DNA from: DATAUD01 sp035511075
Lineage (GTDB): Bacteria > Verrucomicrobiota > Verrucomicrobiia > Limisphaerales > Palsa-1400
Length of the DNA: 64,000 nucleotides
Direction of reading: 5' to 3'
Assembly: GCA_035511075.1 (NCBI GenBank)
Contig: DATKFW010000131.1
Coordinates: forward strand, 124,001-188,000
Below, one piece after another: positions 1 to 7,738 of the stretch. The notes below the pieces were generated by a model. That model searched no databases, was not told where the DNA came from, and saw nothing but the letters and a program-made list of their open reading frames with translations. Numbering within the stretch: position 1 is the stretch's first letter; the number at the start of each line of letters is the position of its first letter. The position numbers were made by a program, and so were the translations under genes.

Positions 1-779
1 CGATGGTTCACGCCGGCGTGCTCAAGAAATTCGGTTTGTACGGTCTGATTCGCATCGCGTTGCCGCTCATGCCAGACGAGGCGCAACGCTGGGTTTACGC
101 GCTCTCGTTGCTGTGCCTGGGCAATATCCTTTATTGCGGGCTTGTCGCGATGCGGCAGCGGAATCTGAACATGCTCATCGGCAATTCGAGCGTGGCCCAC
201 ATGGGATTCGCCTTTCTGGGCATTGCCAGCCTGAGCTTGATCGGGATTACGGGGACGGTCGTGGTAATGGTGGCGCACGGCTTTTTGGCGGCGCTGACCT
301 TCGCTCTCAGCGGCTATGTGCGGGATGAAGTCCAGACGCTGGAGATCTCGCAACTGGGCGGGTTGCTCGCGCGTCTGCCCTTTATCGGCACGGCGATGAT
401 CATGGCGATGCTGGCCGGGTGCGGGGTGCCCGGGTTTGCCGGTTTTCCCGGCGAGGCGCTGGTGCTCTTTGGCAACTGGGACCGTTCCGCTACGATCACA
501 ACAGCGGCGATTTGGGGCGCGCTGGTCATCGCGGGGGTTTATATGTTTCGTACCATCCGCAGCGTCTGGCACGGTTACAAGGAGTGGCCGCAAGTATCCG
601 ATGCCGCGACGCTCTGGCGCAGATTTCCGTACGGCTTGCTGCTGGCGTGTTTGATACTCTTTGGCTGTTTTCCCCGGCTCTTGACTGACAACATCAGAAC
701 CAGCGTCGCTCCCGTGGTGATGGCCGTGGGGGCCGATCTGAACGAAGACGCCGCCCAGATGACGGCGCATCCTCAATGA
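1..779 (+). CDS. nuoM: NADH-quinone oxidoreductase subunit M (3' part)
   Basis: Proton-pumping membrane subunit of respiratory complex I, in the inner membrane. The gene enters from the left edge, so only its C-terminal part (about 258 residues) is visible. The first visible residues, MVHAGVLKKFGLYG, correspond to the conserved His/Leu-Lys segment of the antiporter-like helices. Several hydrophobic helices and a VAHGF motif follow, as in the NuoM/Mrp antiporter family. The stop codon overlaps the nuoN start (ATGA), which is the usual nuoM-nuoN order at the end of a nuo operon. The ATG at position 3 is internal, not the true start. A NuoL or NuoN assignment is less likely because NuoN follows directly. 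Very confident of the family, confident of subunit M from gene order. Confidence 0.9.
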   Translation, partial: MVHAGVLKKFGLYGLIRIALPLMPDEAQRWVYALSLLCLGNILYCGLVAMRQRNLNMLIGNSSVAHMGFAFLGIASLSLIGITGTVVVMVAHGFLAALTFALSGYVRDEVQTLEISQLGGLLARLPFIGTAMIMAMLAGCGVPGFAGFPGEALVLFGNWDRSATITTAAIWGALVIAGVYMFRTIRSVWHGYKEWPQVSDAATLWRRFPYGLLLACLILFGCFPRLLTDNIRTSVAPVVMAVGADLNEDAAQMTAHPQ

Positions 780-2218
780 ATTTATCACTGTTGACCCTGG
801 AAATTGCCGTCCTCGCGCTGGCGCTGGCGATCCTGCTGATTGATTTATGGACGCCGCACGAGTTTCAGCATCGGCTGGGGTATGTCGCCCTGGCCGGATT
901 GCTGATCATTTTCGCGGCCAGTTTCCTTGGGGCCGGCGGAGGGCCCGCGGCGACCGGATTTCATGGAATGTATGTGCAGGACGGGCTTGCCCTCTTTTTC
1001 AAGCGGCTCTTTTTGGTCAGCGCCATCTTCGTGGTATTGATGGGCGTGGAATTCAGCGGGCGAATTGCGATGGGCATCGGCGAATTTTACACCGTCATCC
1101 TGCTGGCGCTGGCCGGGATGATGTTCGCCGCCTCGGCCAATGATCTTGTGATGGTATTTGTCGCCCTTGAACTCATTTCGATCAGCTTTTACATCCTGGT
1201 CAGTTTTCACCGGTCGCGAATGCACTCGCTGGAGGCCGGGGTCAAGTATTTGATCCTCAGCGCGCTGGCGGCGGCGGTGCTGGTATTCGGCATCGCGCTG
1301 ATATTTGGCGCGGCAAACAGCACCGGATTCGCCGATCTCAGCGCCCAAGGCGAGCGCCTGACGGGCGACAAGGTTTTTTGGCTCGGCATGCTGCTGGTGC
1401 TTTTGGGACTGGCGTTCAAAATCTCCGCCTTCCCGTTGCAGATGTGGGCGCCGGACGTTTACCAGGGGGCGCCGACGCCGGTTACGGCTTTCCTGGCGAT
1501 GGGTTCCAAGGCGGCCGGGTTCGTGCTGCTTCTGCGTGTCTTGTTCGTTGCCGCGCCCGCGCTCGCGGCGCAGTGGGACAAACTGCTGATCCTGGCGGCC
1601 GCGATCACGATTCTCTACGGGAATCTTTGCGCGATACCGCAACGCAATCTCAAACGGCTGCTGGGCTATTCCAGCATCGCCAACGCCGGCTATATGTTGC
1701 TCGGCGTCGCGGCGCTCAATGCGGACGGTTCGGCGGCGGTGCTGTACTATTTGACGGGGTATCTGTTCACGCTGGCGGTCGCGTTCGCGGTCATCTGCAT
1801 CGTGGCGCGCGAGAGCGAAGACATTGCGTCGCTGGCGGGATTGGGTCAGCGATCGCCGTTTCTGGCTCTCTCAATGACGCTGGCGATGGTGTCGCTGGCG
1901 GGCCTCCCGCCGATGGCGGGGTTTTTGGGCAAGTTTCTCCTGCTCCGCGCGGTTATCCAGCGGGCGGCGCTCAATCCGGCGTATTTTTGTCTGGCGGCCG
2001 TGACGATCATCGGGGTGGTCATTTCCATCTATTTTTATTTCGGCGTCATTCGCGCTGTGTATTGGTCGAAAGAACCGGCCGACCTCTCACCCATCGTGGT
2101 ATCGCTGCCGATGAAGATATCCCTCGGCGTCTGCGTTTTGGCCATGCTCTACCTGGGAATTTATCCGGGCCCCGTTCTGGCCAGCGCGACGGAGGCGGTC
2201 AAGGCGCTGAGATTCTGA
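776..2218 (+). CDS. nuoN: NADH-quinone oxidoreductase subunit N
   Basis: Complex I antiporter-like membrane subunit, 480 residues, the normal size for NuoN. The protein is almost entirely hydrophobic, with about 14 predicted helices. It contains the family segment around residues 220-235 (ISAFPLQMWAPDVYQGAPTP), whose HxWxPDVYxGAP-like core is typical of NuoN, and a KRLLGYSSIANAGYMLLG stretch near residue 295. The start overlaps the nuoM stop by four bases, implying translational coupling. It is the last nuo gene here; a ferredoxin gene with its own possible promoter follows after a 56-base gap. Confidence 0.95.
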   Translation: MNLSLLTLEIAVLALALAILLIDLWTPHEFQHRLGYVALAGLLIIFAASFLGAGGGPAATGFHGMYVQDGLALFFKRLFLVSAIFVVLMGVEFSGRIAMGIGEFYTVILLALAGMMFAASANDLVMVFVALELISISFYILVSFHRSRMHSLEAGVKYLILSALAAAVLVFGIALIFGAANSTGFADLSAQGERLTGDKVFWLGMLLVLLGLAFKISAFPLQMWAPDVYQGAPTPVTAFLAMGSKAAGFVLLLRVLFVAAPALAAQWDKLLILAAAITILYGNLCAIPQRNLKRLLGYSSIANAGYMLLGVAALNADGSAAVLYYLTGYLFTLAVAFAVICIVARESEDIASLAGLGQRSPFLALSMTLAMVSLAGLPPMAGFLGKFLLLRAVIQRAALNPAYFCLAAVTIIGVVISIYFYFGVIRAVYWSKEPADLSPIVVSLPMKISLGVCVLAMLYLGIYPGPVLASATEAVKALRF

Positions 2219-2230
2219 AAGGGTTCTTGC

Positions 2231-2260
2231 TTGATCTTTACGCATGCCGCCCTTTAATAT
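2231..2260 (+). promoter_or_regulatory. Possible sigma70-type promoter for the ferredoxin gene
   Basis: TTGATC at 2231-2236 and TAATAT at 2255-2260 are separated by 18 bases, in the gap between nuoN and the ferredoxin start at 2275. Each hexamer matches four of six consensus positions. It would leave only a very short leader that contains the GGGGAA ribosome-binding stretch. This is a pattern match only. Confidence 0.35.
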
Positions 2261-2274
2261 GCGGGGAACAAATT

Positions 2275-2514
2275 ATGGCTGATATCGCAAACAAATACGC
2301 CGACAACGTCACGGGAAAATACTACGTGGACAATCAATGCATTGATTGCGATCTTTGCCGCGAGACGGCCCCTGCCAATTTTACCCGCAATGAAGACGGC
2401 GGCTATTCCTATGTCTATAAGCAGCCGGGCGGCCCGGAGGAGGAGGCCCAATGCAAGGAGGCCAAGGAGGGTTGCCCGGTCGAAGCAATTGGCGACAACG
2501 GGGACCAAGCCTGA
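2275..2514 (+). CDS. Small ferredoxin with a single Fe-S cluster
   Basis: A 79-residue acidic electron carrier, probably cytoplasmic. The cluster motif is C22-x2-C25-x2-C28 near the N-terminus plus C67-P near the C-terminus, the layout of monocluster [4Fe-4S] ferredoxins (Fer4_13/Fer4_15 type). An extra Cys sits at position 60. The ATG is preceded by GGGGAA at a sensible distance. It follows nuoN, but the 56-base gap and promoter-like hexamers suggest separate expression, so a link to complex I is not proven. Its stop lies one base from the convergent ligD polymerase stop. The electron partner cannot be read from the sequence. Confidence 0.9.
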   Translation: MADIANKYADNVTGKYYVDNQCIDCDLCRETAPANFTRNEDGGYSYVYKQPGGPEEEAQCKEAKEGCPVEAIGDNGDQA

Positions 2515-2515
2515 A

Positions 2516-3439
2516 CTAGTGCCCCAACGATTTAATCGGGGGCAGTTTTTGTTTCAATTTCAACACGGGCGCAAAGAGGTCCCCGTGTTTTTCCACCCGC
2601 TTGAGGACTTGATCCGCCTCGAAGCTCAGAACTTTTGGGTTTCCTTTCTGCAACGCCGCTTCCACCTCCTCCCATGTGACGGGCGTCGAAACGGTGGGAT
2701 GTTCCCTCGCGCGCAATGAATAGACCGTGACGGTGGTCTTGTGGCCGTCGTTCTGGCTCCAATCCACAAGGACTTTTCCTCCCCGCAAACTCTTCCGCAT
2801 TTTGGACACGACGGTGTCCGGCGCGTTCTTTTCGAGCAACTCGGCGACGGCGTGGGCGAATGCGCCGGTTTTCGCGTAGTTGACGGGGGTGTTCAGCGGC
2901 ACGAACACTTGCAGTCCTTTAGAGCCGGAGGTTTTTGGAAAACATTTGAGGCCAAGGGCGTCAAACATATCTTTTAGCCAGAGGCCGACCTTGCAGCAAA
3001 GGAGGATGTCCGCCGGCTCTCCCGGATCAAGGTCAAAGGCCAGAAAATCGGGGCGGGCAAGGGCGGAGGCCTTGTGCAGGAAAGTATGCAGTTCAAGGTC
3101 GGCAAGGTTCGCCGCCCAAACCAGCGCCGGGAGACTGTTCATCACGCAATAATGGACGGCACTGCCGTCCGACTTGCGGACCGGCGCGGTTTTTATCCAC
3201 TTTGGACGGTGAGGCGGGCATTGCTTCTCATAAAAGAAAAATCCCTCCACCCCGTCCGGGTAACGTTTCAAAGTAATCGGCCGGTCCTTGAGATGGGGCA
3301 GCAAGGCGGGCGAAATGCGAACGTAATAATCCATGACCTGGCCTTTTGTGAAACCGGTCCTGGGATAAAAAATCTTGTCGAGATTCGACACGTCGATTGT
3401 GGAACCGTCGATGACGAGTTGGGATTTTTTGCTGGTCAT
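2516..3439 (-). CDS. ligD: LigD-type DNA repair polymerase (primase-polymerase domain protein)
   Basis: Archaeo-eukaryotic primase-type polymerase used with Ku and LigD to fill ends in non-homologous end joining; it corresponds to the PolDom of multidomain LigD. The 307-residue reading carries the metal-binding pair D136/D138 in FLAFDLDPG, the nucleotide-binding SGSKGLQV at 171-178, and the third acidic residue D226 in VLVDWSQN. The chosen ATG (3439) overlaps the upstream ligase stop as ATGA. A longer in-frame reading to 3589 exists, but its extra 50 residues are Arg/Gly-rich and antisense-like. Here the polymerase is a separate gene, third in a ku, phosphoesterase-ligase, polymerase operon. 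Activity is inferred from conserved residues. Confidence 0.93.
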   Translation of the reverse strand: MTSKKSQLVIDGSTIDVSNLDKIFYPRTGFTKGQVMDYYVRISPALLPHLKDRPITLKRYPDGVEGFFFYEKQCPPHRPKWIKTAPVRKSDGSAVHYCVMNSLPALVWAANLADLELHTFLHKASALARPDFLAFDLDPGEPADILLCCKVGLWLKDMFDALGLKCFPKTSGSKGLQVFVPLNTPVNYAKTGAFAHAVAELLEKNAPDTVVSKMRKSLRGGKVLVDWSQNDGHKTTVTVYSLRAREHPTVSTPVTWEEVEAALQKGNPKVLSFEADQVLKRVEKHGDLFAPVLKLKQKLPPIKSLGH

Positions 3440-5007
3440 GGTGTTGGTGTCGCGGCCTTCTCCCGAACCACCTCGGCGGCGGCCTTGTCTTCGCGAAGGC
3501 CCAGATAGACCGGCTGCCGAAGTTTGCCGTCCTGTGTCCATTCGGAGAAGCGGACCTGGCAAACCAGTTCGGGCTTGACCCAATGGCATCGTTTCATTGC
3601 CGCAGCCGTAATGTTCTGGCGGTGCTGGCCGGCGCCGGTTTCGGGCAGATTGGCAAATGGGCAGCGTTTGGAGGCGATTTTCTCGAAACGTGAATGGAGG
3701 CTTTCCAGAATGGCTTCATTGAAACCGGTGCCGACTTTGCCCGCGAAAATCAACTTTTTGTTTTCGTGGAAACCAATCAGGAGCGCCCCAAAATGCGTCC
3801 GCGCGCCCTCGGGATCGGTGTAGCCGCCAATGACCATTTCCTGTTCCTGGTGGAGCTTGAGTTTTATCCAGGCGCCGCTTCGGCGGCCCGGTTCGTAGGG
3901 GGAATCCTTTCGCTTTCCGATCAAGCCTTCCAAACCAAGTTTTCGGATTCGTGGAAGCAAACGCCCCGCGTCTTCTCCCAGGGCTGAGGAGTAGCGGATG
4001 GTTTCCGGCGCGTTCTTGAGGATTTGTTCAAGTTGCAGCTTCCGCCGCGCCAGCGGCTCATGCGTCAAATCCTTTCCGTTGAGCCGCGGAAGATCGAATG
4101 CATAATAAAAAAGCGGCGGGCGCGCCTGGCCCAATTCAAATCGTTGCAGCAATTGGAAAGACGAACGCCCGCGGGCGTCGAGCGCGACGATTTCTCCGTC
4201 AATAATAGCGTCCTGGACGTCGAGCCGCGCCAGGGCGTCGCGGACTTCGCCAAACTTGCCGCTGAAATCCTTTTCATTGCGCGAGAGCAGGCGGACATTG
4301 CCGTTGCTCAGTAAAGCGATGGCGCGAAAGCCGTCGAATTTTATCTCGTAAAGCCATTCCCCGGCGGGCGCGCGATCGAGCAATCGCGCCATCATTGGCT
4401 CGATGAATTTCAGGGGTTTCTTCGCGGGTTTTCGGGGCTGCCGGGAGGACGGATTCTTCGACAACACGGCGCCGCCGTTTGCGGCCAGTTGCTTCATCGT
4501 CTTGCCGGACAGCGCGGACGTGTCGTCCATTTTTTTGGAAAGGGTCCGCATATCGTTGCCGCTCCGGATGAGCAGCCATTGATCACCGTCCCGCATACGC
4601 ACGAGGCGCCAGGCGCCTTCGAGCTTTTTTCCGTGGAGCACAAAATGCAGATTGCCGGAATCAACGTCGCCCGCTTCCAGCAGTTCAAATGTCCCAATGT
4701 CCCAGACCATGACGGTGCCGCCTCCGTATTGACCTTTGGGAATGACGCCTTCAAAGCGCATGTAGGAGATCGGGTGGTCTTCAACGTGCACGGCCAGCCG
4801 TTTCTCGCCTTTGGCCAGAGGAATTCCCTTTGGGACGGCCCAGGACTTGAGCGCGCCGCCCATCTCGAGGCGGAAATCGTAATGCAAACGCGAGGCATCG
4901 TGCTTCTGAATCACGAAATGATGTCCGCCGCCGCCTGAGGTTCGGGAGGCCCGGGGTTCTCCCGTTACGGTAAAGTCGCGCTTTTTCTTATATGTTTTGA
5001 GCGACAT
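3436..5007 (-). CDS. ligD: NHEJ DNA ligase LigD with N-terminal 3'-phosphoesterase domain
   Basis: ATP-dependent ligase that seals double-strand breaks with Ku, 523 residues. The N-terminal phosphoesterase domain (about 1-160) keeps the pattern known from LigD: H36, H42 and D44 in the HHFVIQKHDASRLHYDF region, plus H78 and Y82. After a basic linker the ligase domain begins near residue 200, with nucleophile K223 in YEIKFDGFR and an OB-fold region after about 395. The polymerase domain usual at one end is absent and is supplied by the next gene, overlapping by four bases. ATG at 5007 is preferred; a GTG at 5013 would add two residues. It lies 15 bases downstream of ku. Confidence 0.95.
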   Translation of the reverse strand: MSLKTYKKKRDFTVTGEPRASRTSGGGGHHFVIQKHDASRLHYDFRLEMGGALKSWAVPKGIPLAKGEKRLAVHVEDHPISYMRFEGVIPKGQYGGGTVMVWDIGTFELLEAGDVDSGNLHFVLHGKKLEGAWRLVRMRDGDQWLLIRSGNDMRTLSKKMDDTSALSGKTMKQLAANGGAVLSKNPSSRQPRKPAKKPLKFIEPMMARLLDRAPAGEWLYEIKFDGFRAIALLSNGNVRLLSRNEKDFSGKFGEVRDALARLDVQDAIIDGEIVALDARGRSSFQLLQRFELGQARPPLFYYAFDLPRLNGKDLTHEPLARRKLQLEQILKNAPETIRYSSALGEDAGRLLPRIRKLGLEGLIGKRKDSPYEPGRRSGAWIKLKLHQEQEMVIGGYTDPEGARTHFGALLIGFHENKKLIFAGKVGTGFNEAILESLHSRFEKIASKRCPFANLPETGAGQHRQNITAAAMKRCHWVKPELVCQVRFSEWTQDGKLRQPVYLGLREDKAAAEVVREKAATPTP

Positions 5008-5022
5008 ACCCACGACACTGCT

Positions 5023-5835
5023 TCAAGCGGCCTTTTTGCGGGTTTTGGAGGCTGAACGCGATTTGCCCTGGGCGTTCCGGATGCTCTGCTGGAGCACGGA
5101 AACGAGGTCTATGACATTGCTCTTTGGTTTCCGCGCCGGTTTCGGCAAATCGCGGTCGCCATGTTGAATCTTTTGCTCGACGATTTTTTCCAGCATTTCG
5201 TGGTAGTCATCTTTGTACATGGCGGGGTCCCATTTGATCGTCATGCTGTCAATCAATTTTGTGGCCATCGCCATTTCCGGTTTTGTGATGTTAGTTGCGG
5301 CGGGAGTTTTGAATTCCCCGGCGTCCATGAGGTCGGAGGGGAAGCGCATCAGTTCGAGCATGAGGCCGGACTCCTGGGATTTGATGGCGGCCAGGTGGCG
5401 CCGGGTCTTGATGACCACGGTGGCGATGGCGATCTTGCCCGAATCGGCGAGGCCCTTGCGCAAGAGGACATACGCCTTGTCGCCCCCCTTTTCCGGCTGC
5501 AGATAATAAGGTTTGTAAAAGAGCAACGGATTGACCTCGGTCAGTTCGACGAAACCGGTGATTTCCACCGTTTGAGTGGCTTCAACGTCGATGCGGGCGA
5601 AGTCCTCGTCCTTGACGACGACAAACTTTCCCTTTTCATATTCGTATCCTTTGACGATCTGCTCCCAGGGCACTTCCTTGCCGTCGGCTTCGGCGATCCG
5701 TTTGTAATTCACAGGGCTGTGGTCTGAGGCTCGCAACAGCCGGAACTTGAGGTCCTCACGCCGCGTGGCGGGATAAAGTGAAACGGGAATGGAAACCATG
5801 CCAAAACTGATAGTGCCTTTCCAAATTGCGCGCAT
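5023..5835 (-). CDS. ku: Non-homologous end joining protein Ku
   Basis: Homodimeric ring protein that binds DNA double-strand ends and recruits LigD, 270 residues, the normal size for bacterial Ku. The N-terminus MRAIWKGTISFGMVSIPV is the family hallmark, followed by the YKRIAEADGKEVPWEQIVKGYE segment near residues 44-65 and the beta-barrel core. The C-terminal tail is Lys/Ser/Arg-rich (KSRSASKTRKKAA), as in Ku proteins with a basic DNA-binding extension. It is the first gene of the minus-strand NHEJ operon with ligD. The 176-base gap to fmdB on the other strand must hold divergent promoters. Confidence 0.97.
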   Translation of the reverse strand: MRAIWKGTISFGMVSIPVSLYPATRREDLKFRLLRASDHSPVNYKRIAEADGKEVPWEQIVKGYEYEKGKFVVVKDEDFARIDVEATQTVEITGFVELTEVNPLLFYKPYYLQPEKGGDKAYVLLRKGLADSGKIAIATVVIKTRRHLAAIKSQESGLMLELMRFPSDLMDAGEFKTPAATNITKPEMAMATKLIDSMTIKWDPAMYKDDYHEMLEKIVEQKIQHGDRDLPKPARKPKSNVIDLVSVLQQSIRNAQGKSRSASKTRKKAA

Positions 5836-6011
5836 AAAAATATGATCGGGGGGGTTGATCGCGTCCAGCGCCGCTTGTCCCCTCTGACATTAGCTCGCGG
5901 CGCGCCAAAACTCAAATCCGAAAACGGAGCGGCGCCGCTATCGACAATGCGCGAAAGCGGAAAATCCTCGAATAGTTGAAATTGTTGGCTCAGTGCTGTA
6001 TTTGAAAGGGG

Positions 6012-6407
6012 ATGCCGACTTATGAATACGTTTGCGCCAAGTGCAAACACCATTTTGAAAAATTCCAGCGGATGACGGAGAAGCCGCTGACCGTTTGCCC
6101 CAAGGACCTCTGTCCGCGCAAGGTTTGGGGCAAAGGGAAAGTCAAGCACGCCGTGACCGCGGGCGCGGGTTTGATTTTCAAGGGGAGCGGTTTCTACATT
6201 ACAGATTATCGCAGCGAGGGTTACAAAGCGGATGCCAAAAAGGACTCCGGCGGCTCCTCGTCCGCCAAGAAGGAATCCAGCGGCGCTTCGGGCGCTTCGT
6301 CCGATTCCGCGAAAAAGGAAACCAAGGGCAGCTCGAGCAGCGGGGAAAAAGCCAGCGGCTCATCCCCCCCCGCTTCGAGCGACTCCAAACCGGCCAAACC
6401 GGCCTGA
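6012..6407 (+). CDS. FmdB-type zinc ribbon protein with Ser/Lys-rich tail
   Basis: Small putative regulatory protein of the FmdB family (CxxC_CxxC_SSSS zinc ribbon), 131 residues. The ribbon occupies residues 1-50: MPTYEYVCAKC gives the first CxxC, and the second pair is C29 and C35, with unusually wide spacing. After the family segment GSGFYITDYRS the protein becomes a low-complexity Ser/Lys/Ala/Gly tail to its end, as in several FmdB homologues. A TTGAAA (5976) and TATTTG (5999) pair 17 bases apart ends only seven bases before the ATG, so the message may be leaderless, although a GGGG run directly abuts the start. DNA, RNA or protein targets are unknown. Confidence 0.85.
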   Translation: MPTYEYVCAKCKHHFEKFQRMTEKPLTVCPKDLCPRKVWGKGKVKHAVTAGAGLIFKGSGFYITDYRSEGYKADAKKDSGGSSSAKKESSGASGASSDSAKKETKGSSSSGEKASGSSPPASSDSKPAKPA

Positions 6408-6416
6408 CCGGTCGGC

Positions 6417-6866
6417 TCAGTTCACTTCCAACGCGTGATCCAGTTCATGGATCGCATCGCGAAGGTGCTCGTGCTCGCGGCCGCCGCTTTCATCGGCAAC
6501 CTCGTGCAGCAACGCCCGGGCCCGACGCATGCGTTCATCGGACTTGAACTGGTCGGTAGTGGCGTAATCGTGGCCATGTAGATCCATCCCGATAACATCG
6601 GCGGCCTTCTTGATATGCTCCATCGCCTTGACGCGATGGCCGTGGTAATCGGCATCCGCATGTTCCAGCAGCCAGTAAGCGTGGCGAAGTTTTTCCCTTT
6701 TCTCCTCTCCCCAGGCAACCCGCTGGAATTGCGAAGGCTGGACATCAGCGTCTCCAACAACCGGGGCCGTTGCGGCCGAGACCGCATGGGCGCTGGGAAT
6801 TGCGAGTGGCAAAAGCGCGGCCAGAGCCGCGACCGAAGCGAAGTTTGCTACAGACGATAATCTCAT
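6417..6866 (-). CDS. Secreted small helical protein of unknown function
   Basis: A 149-residue protein not assigned to a family. Residues 1-28 form a signal peptide (MRLSSVANFASVAALAALLPL, cut after AHA). The mature part is predicted all-helical and rich in His and charged residues, with motifs such as LLEHADADYHGHRVKAMEHIKKAADVIG and HEHLRDAIHELDHALEV. Repeated H-x-A/H-x-L patterns look like two related helical hairpins, and metal binding is possible but unproven. A good promoter lies upstream on the same strand (6912-6939). It converges on fmdB with nine bases between stops. Codon use resembles its neighbours. Confidence 0.75.
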   Translation of the reverse strand: MRLSSVANFASVAALAALLPLAIPSAHAVSAATAPVVGDADVQPSQFQRVAWGEEKREKLRHAYWLLEHADADYHGHRVKAMEHIKKAADVIGMDLHGHDYATTDQFKSDERMRRARALLHEVADESGGREHEHLRDAIHELDHALEVN

Positions 6867-6911
6867 AGAGTATTGTTCCGTTTAACGATTAGTGTTTACC
6901 TTGACACTGCA

Positions 6912-6939
6912 AAATTATCCTGCCCCTGCCACCTGTCAA
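6912..6939 (-). promoter_or_regulatory. Probable sigma70 promoter for the secreted helical protein
   Basis: On the minus strand TTGACA (plus coordinates 6939-6934) is followed after 16 bases by TAATTT (6917-6912). The -35 hexamer is a perfect consensus match. Transcription would start near 6905, giving a leader of about 40 bases before the ATG at 6866. Confidence 0.5.
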
Positions 6940-7027
6940 TGGGGTGCCGGGCCTCAGCAAATCCCCGATGAGCGCGTCGAGGACAGGTGCGCCTCGCGCT
7001 GAGACTGAATCCGGGGTAAGTTGGTTC

Positions 7028-7672
7028 ATGAAGACCAAATTGAAATTTCCATTGTTCGTGGTTGTCGGCGTGCTGGGATGGATCGTTTCCACGGCGAGCG
7101 CCGCCCCGCCGGCGCCTACCGCGCCAAACGTGACCCCGCCGACCGTGACGGCTCCAACGGTGACTGCGCCAAACGTGACCACGCCAACCACAATTGTCCC
7201 GCAGGTTACTACAACGACTCCGACGGCCAGTGCCAGCATAGTGCCTCCACTGGGTGGGACGATGGCCCCGGGATCAGTCGGCGGCCAGCTTTCGCCGGGC
7301 ACTGTGCCGGGCGGACAACTCGCGCCGGGCGCGGCGACCGGAGGGGTGCCGACGCCGGGAACCATCCCCGGAGGCGCCGTGACGATCCCACCACCCACTT
7401 CAGTCATCGGTAGCACTCCGACTGGAACCGGAATTTTTGGTCCGCCTGCCGTGCCGACAACGCCAATCATTGCCGGAGGCGCACCGGCGACTGTGCCCGC
7501 CGGCGGAACGATAAGCGGCAAGGGCGTGGGCGGAACCAGCAGTGTCATCGTCACGGGTGGAGCGGCCAACATCGGCGCTGGGACGCGCTCGTCCAGTGGT
7601 GTCATCGTCTCGGGTGGCGCATTGTCAGGCAGCGGCGTGGGCGGAACGAATGGGACAGTCGTGATCCGGTGA
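7028..7672 (+). CDS. Secreted low-complexity Pro/Thr/Gly-rich protein
   Basis: A 214-residue protein, function unknown. It has a signal peptide at residues 1-27 (MKTKLKFPLFVVVGVLGWIV, then ASA). Residues 28-65 are built from TAPxVT-type repeats (TAPNVTPPTVTAPTVTAPNV), giving a beta-prone or extended rod. A Gly/Pro-rich middle follows. The C-terminal third repeats a GVGGTxxVIVTGGA/SGxGVGGTNGTVVI unit, suggesting a short beta-strand repeat. ATG 7028 was chosen because the signal peptide starts there; a longer reading from 6944 would bury it. It could be a surface or matrix protein. It lies between the helical secreted protein (divergent) and moxR. Confidence 0.7.
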   Translation: MKTKLKFPLFVVVGVLGWIVSTASAAPPAPTAPNVTPPTVTAPTVTAPNVTTPTTIVPQVTTTTPTASASIVPPLGGTMAPGSVGGQLSPGTVPGGQLAPGAATGGVPTPGTIPGGAVTIPPPTSVIGSTPTGTGIFGPPAVPTTPIIAGGAPATVPAGGTISGKGVGGTSSVIVTGGAANIGAGTRSSSGVIVSGGALSGSGVGGTNGTVVIR

Positions 7673-7738
7673 TCTTCCCCCTTTTTTGCAATTCGGGAAT
7701 TGACCTGGTAGGTTGGTCAGCCTTCACTAGAGGCTTGT

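Noticed and set aside
3440..3589. N-terminal extension of the LigD polymerase to 3589
   Set aside because: The extra residues are Arg/Gly-rich translation of the overlapping ligase gene in another frame; ATG 3439 overlaps the ligase stop and starts the conserved domain.
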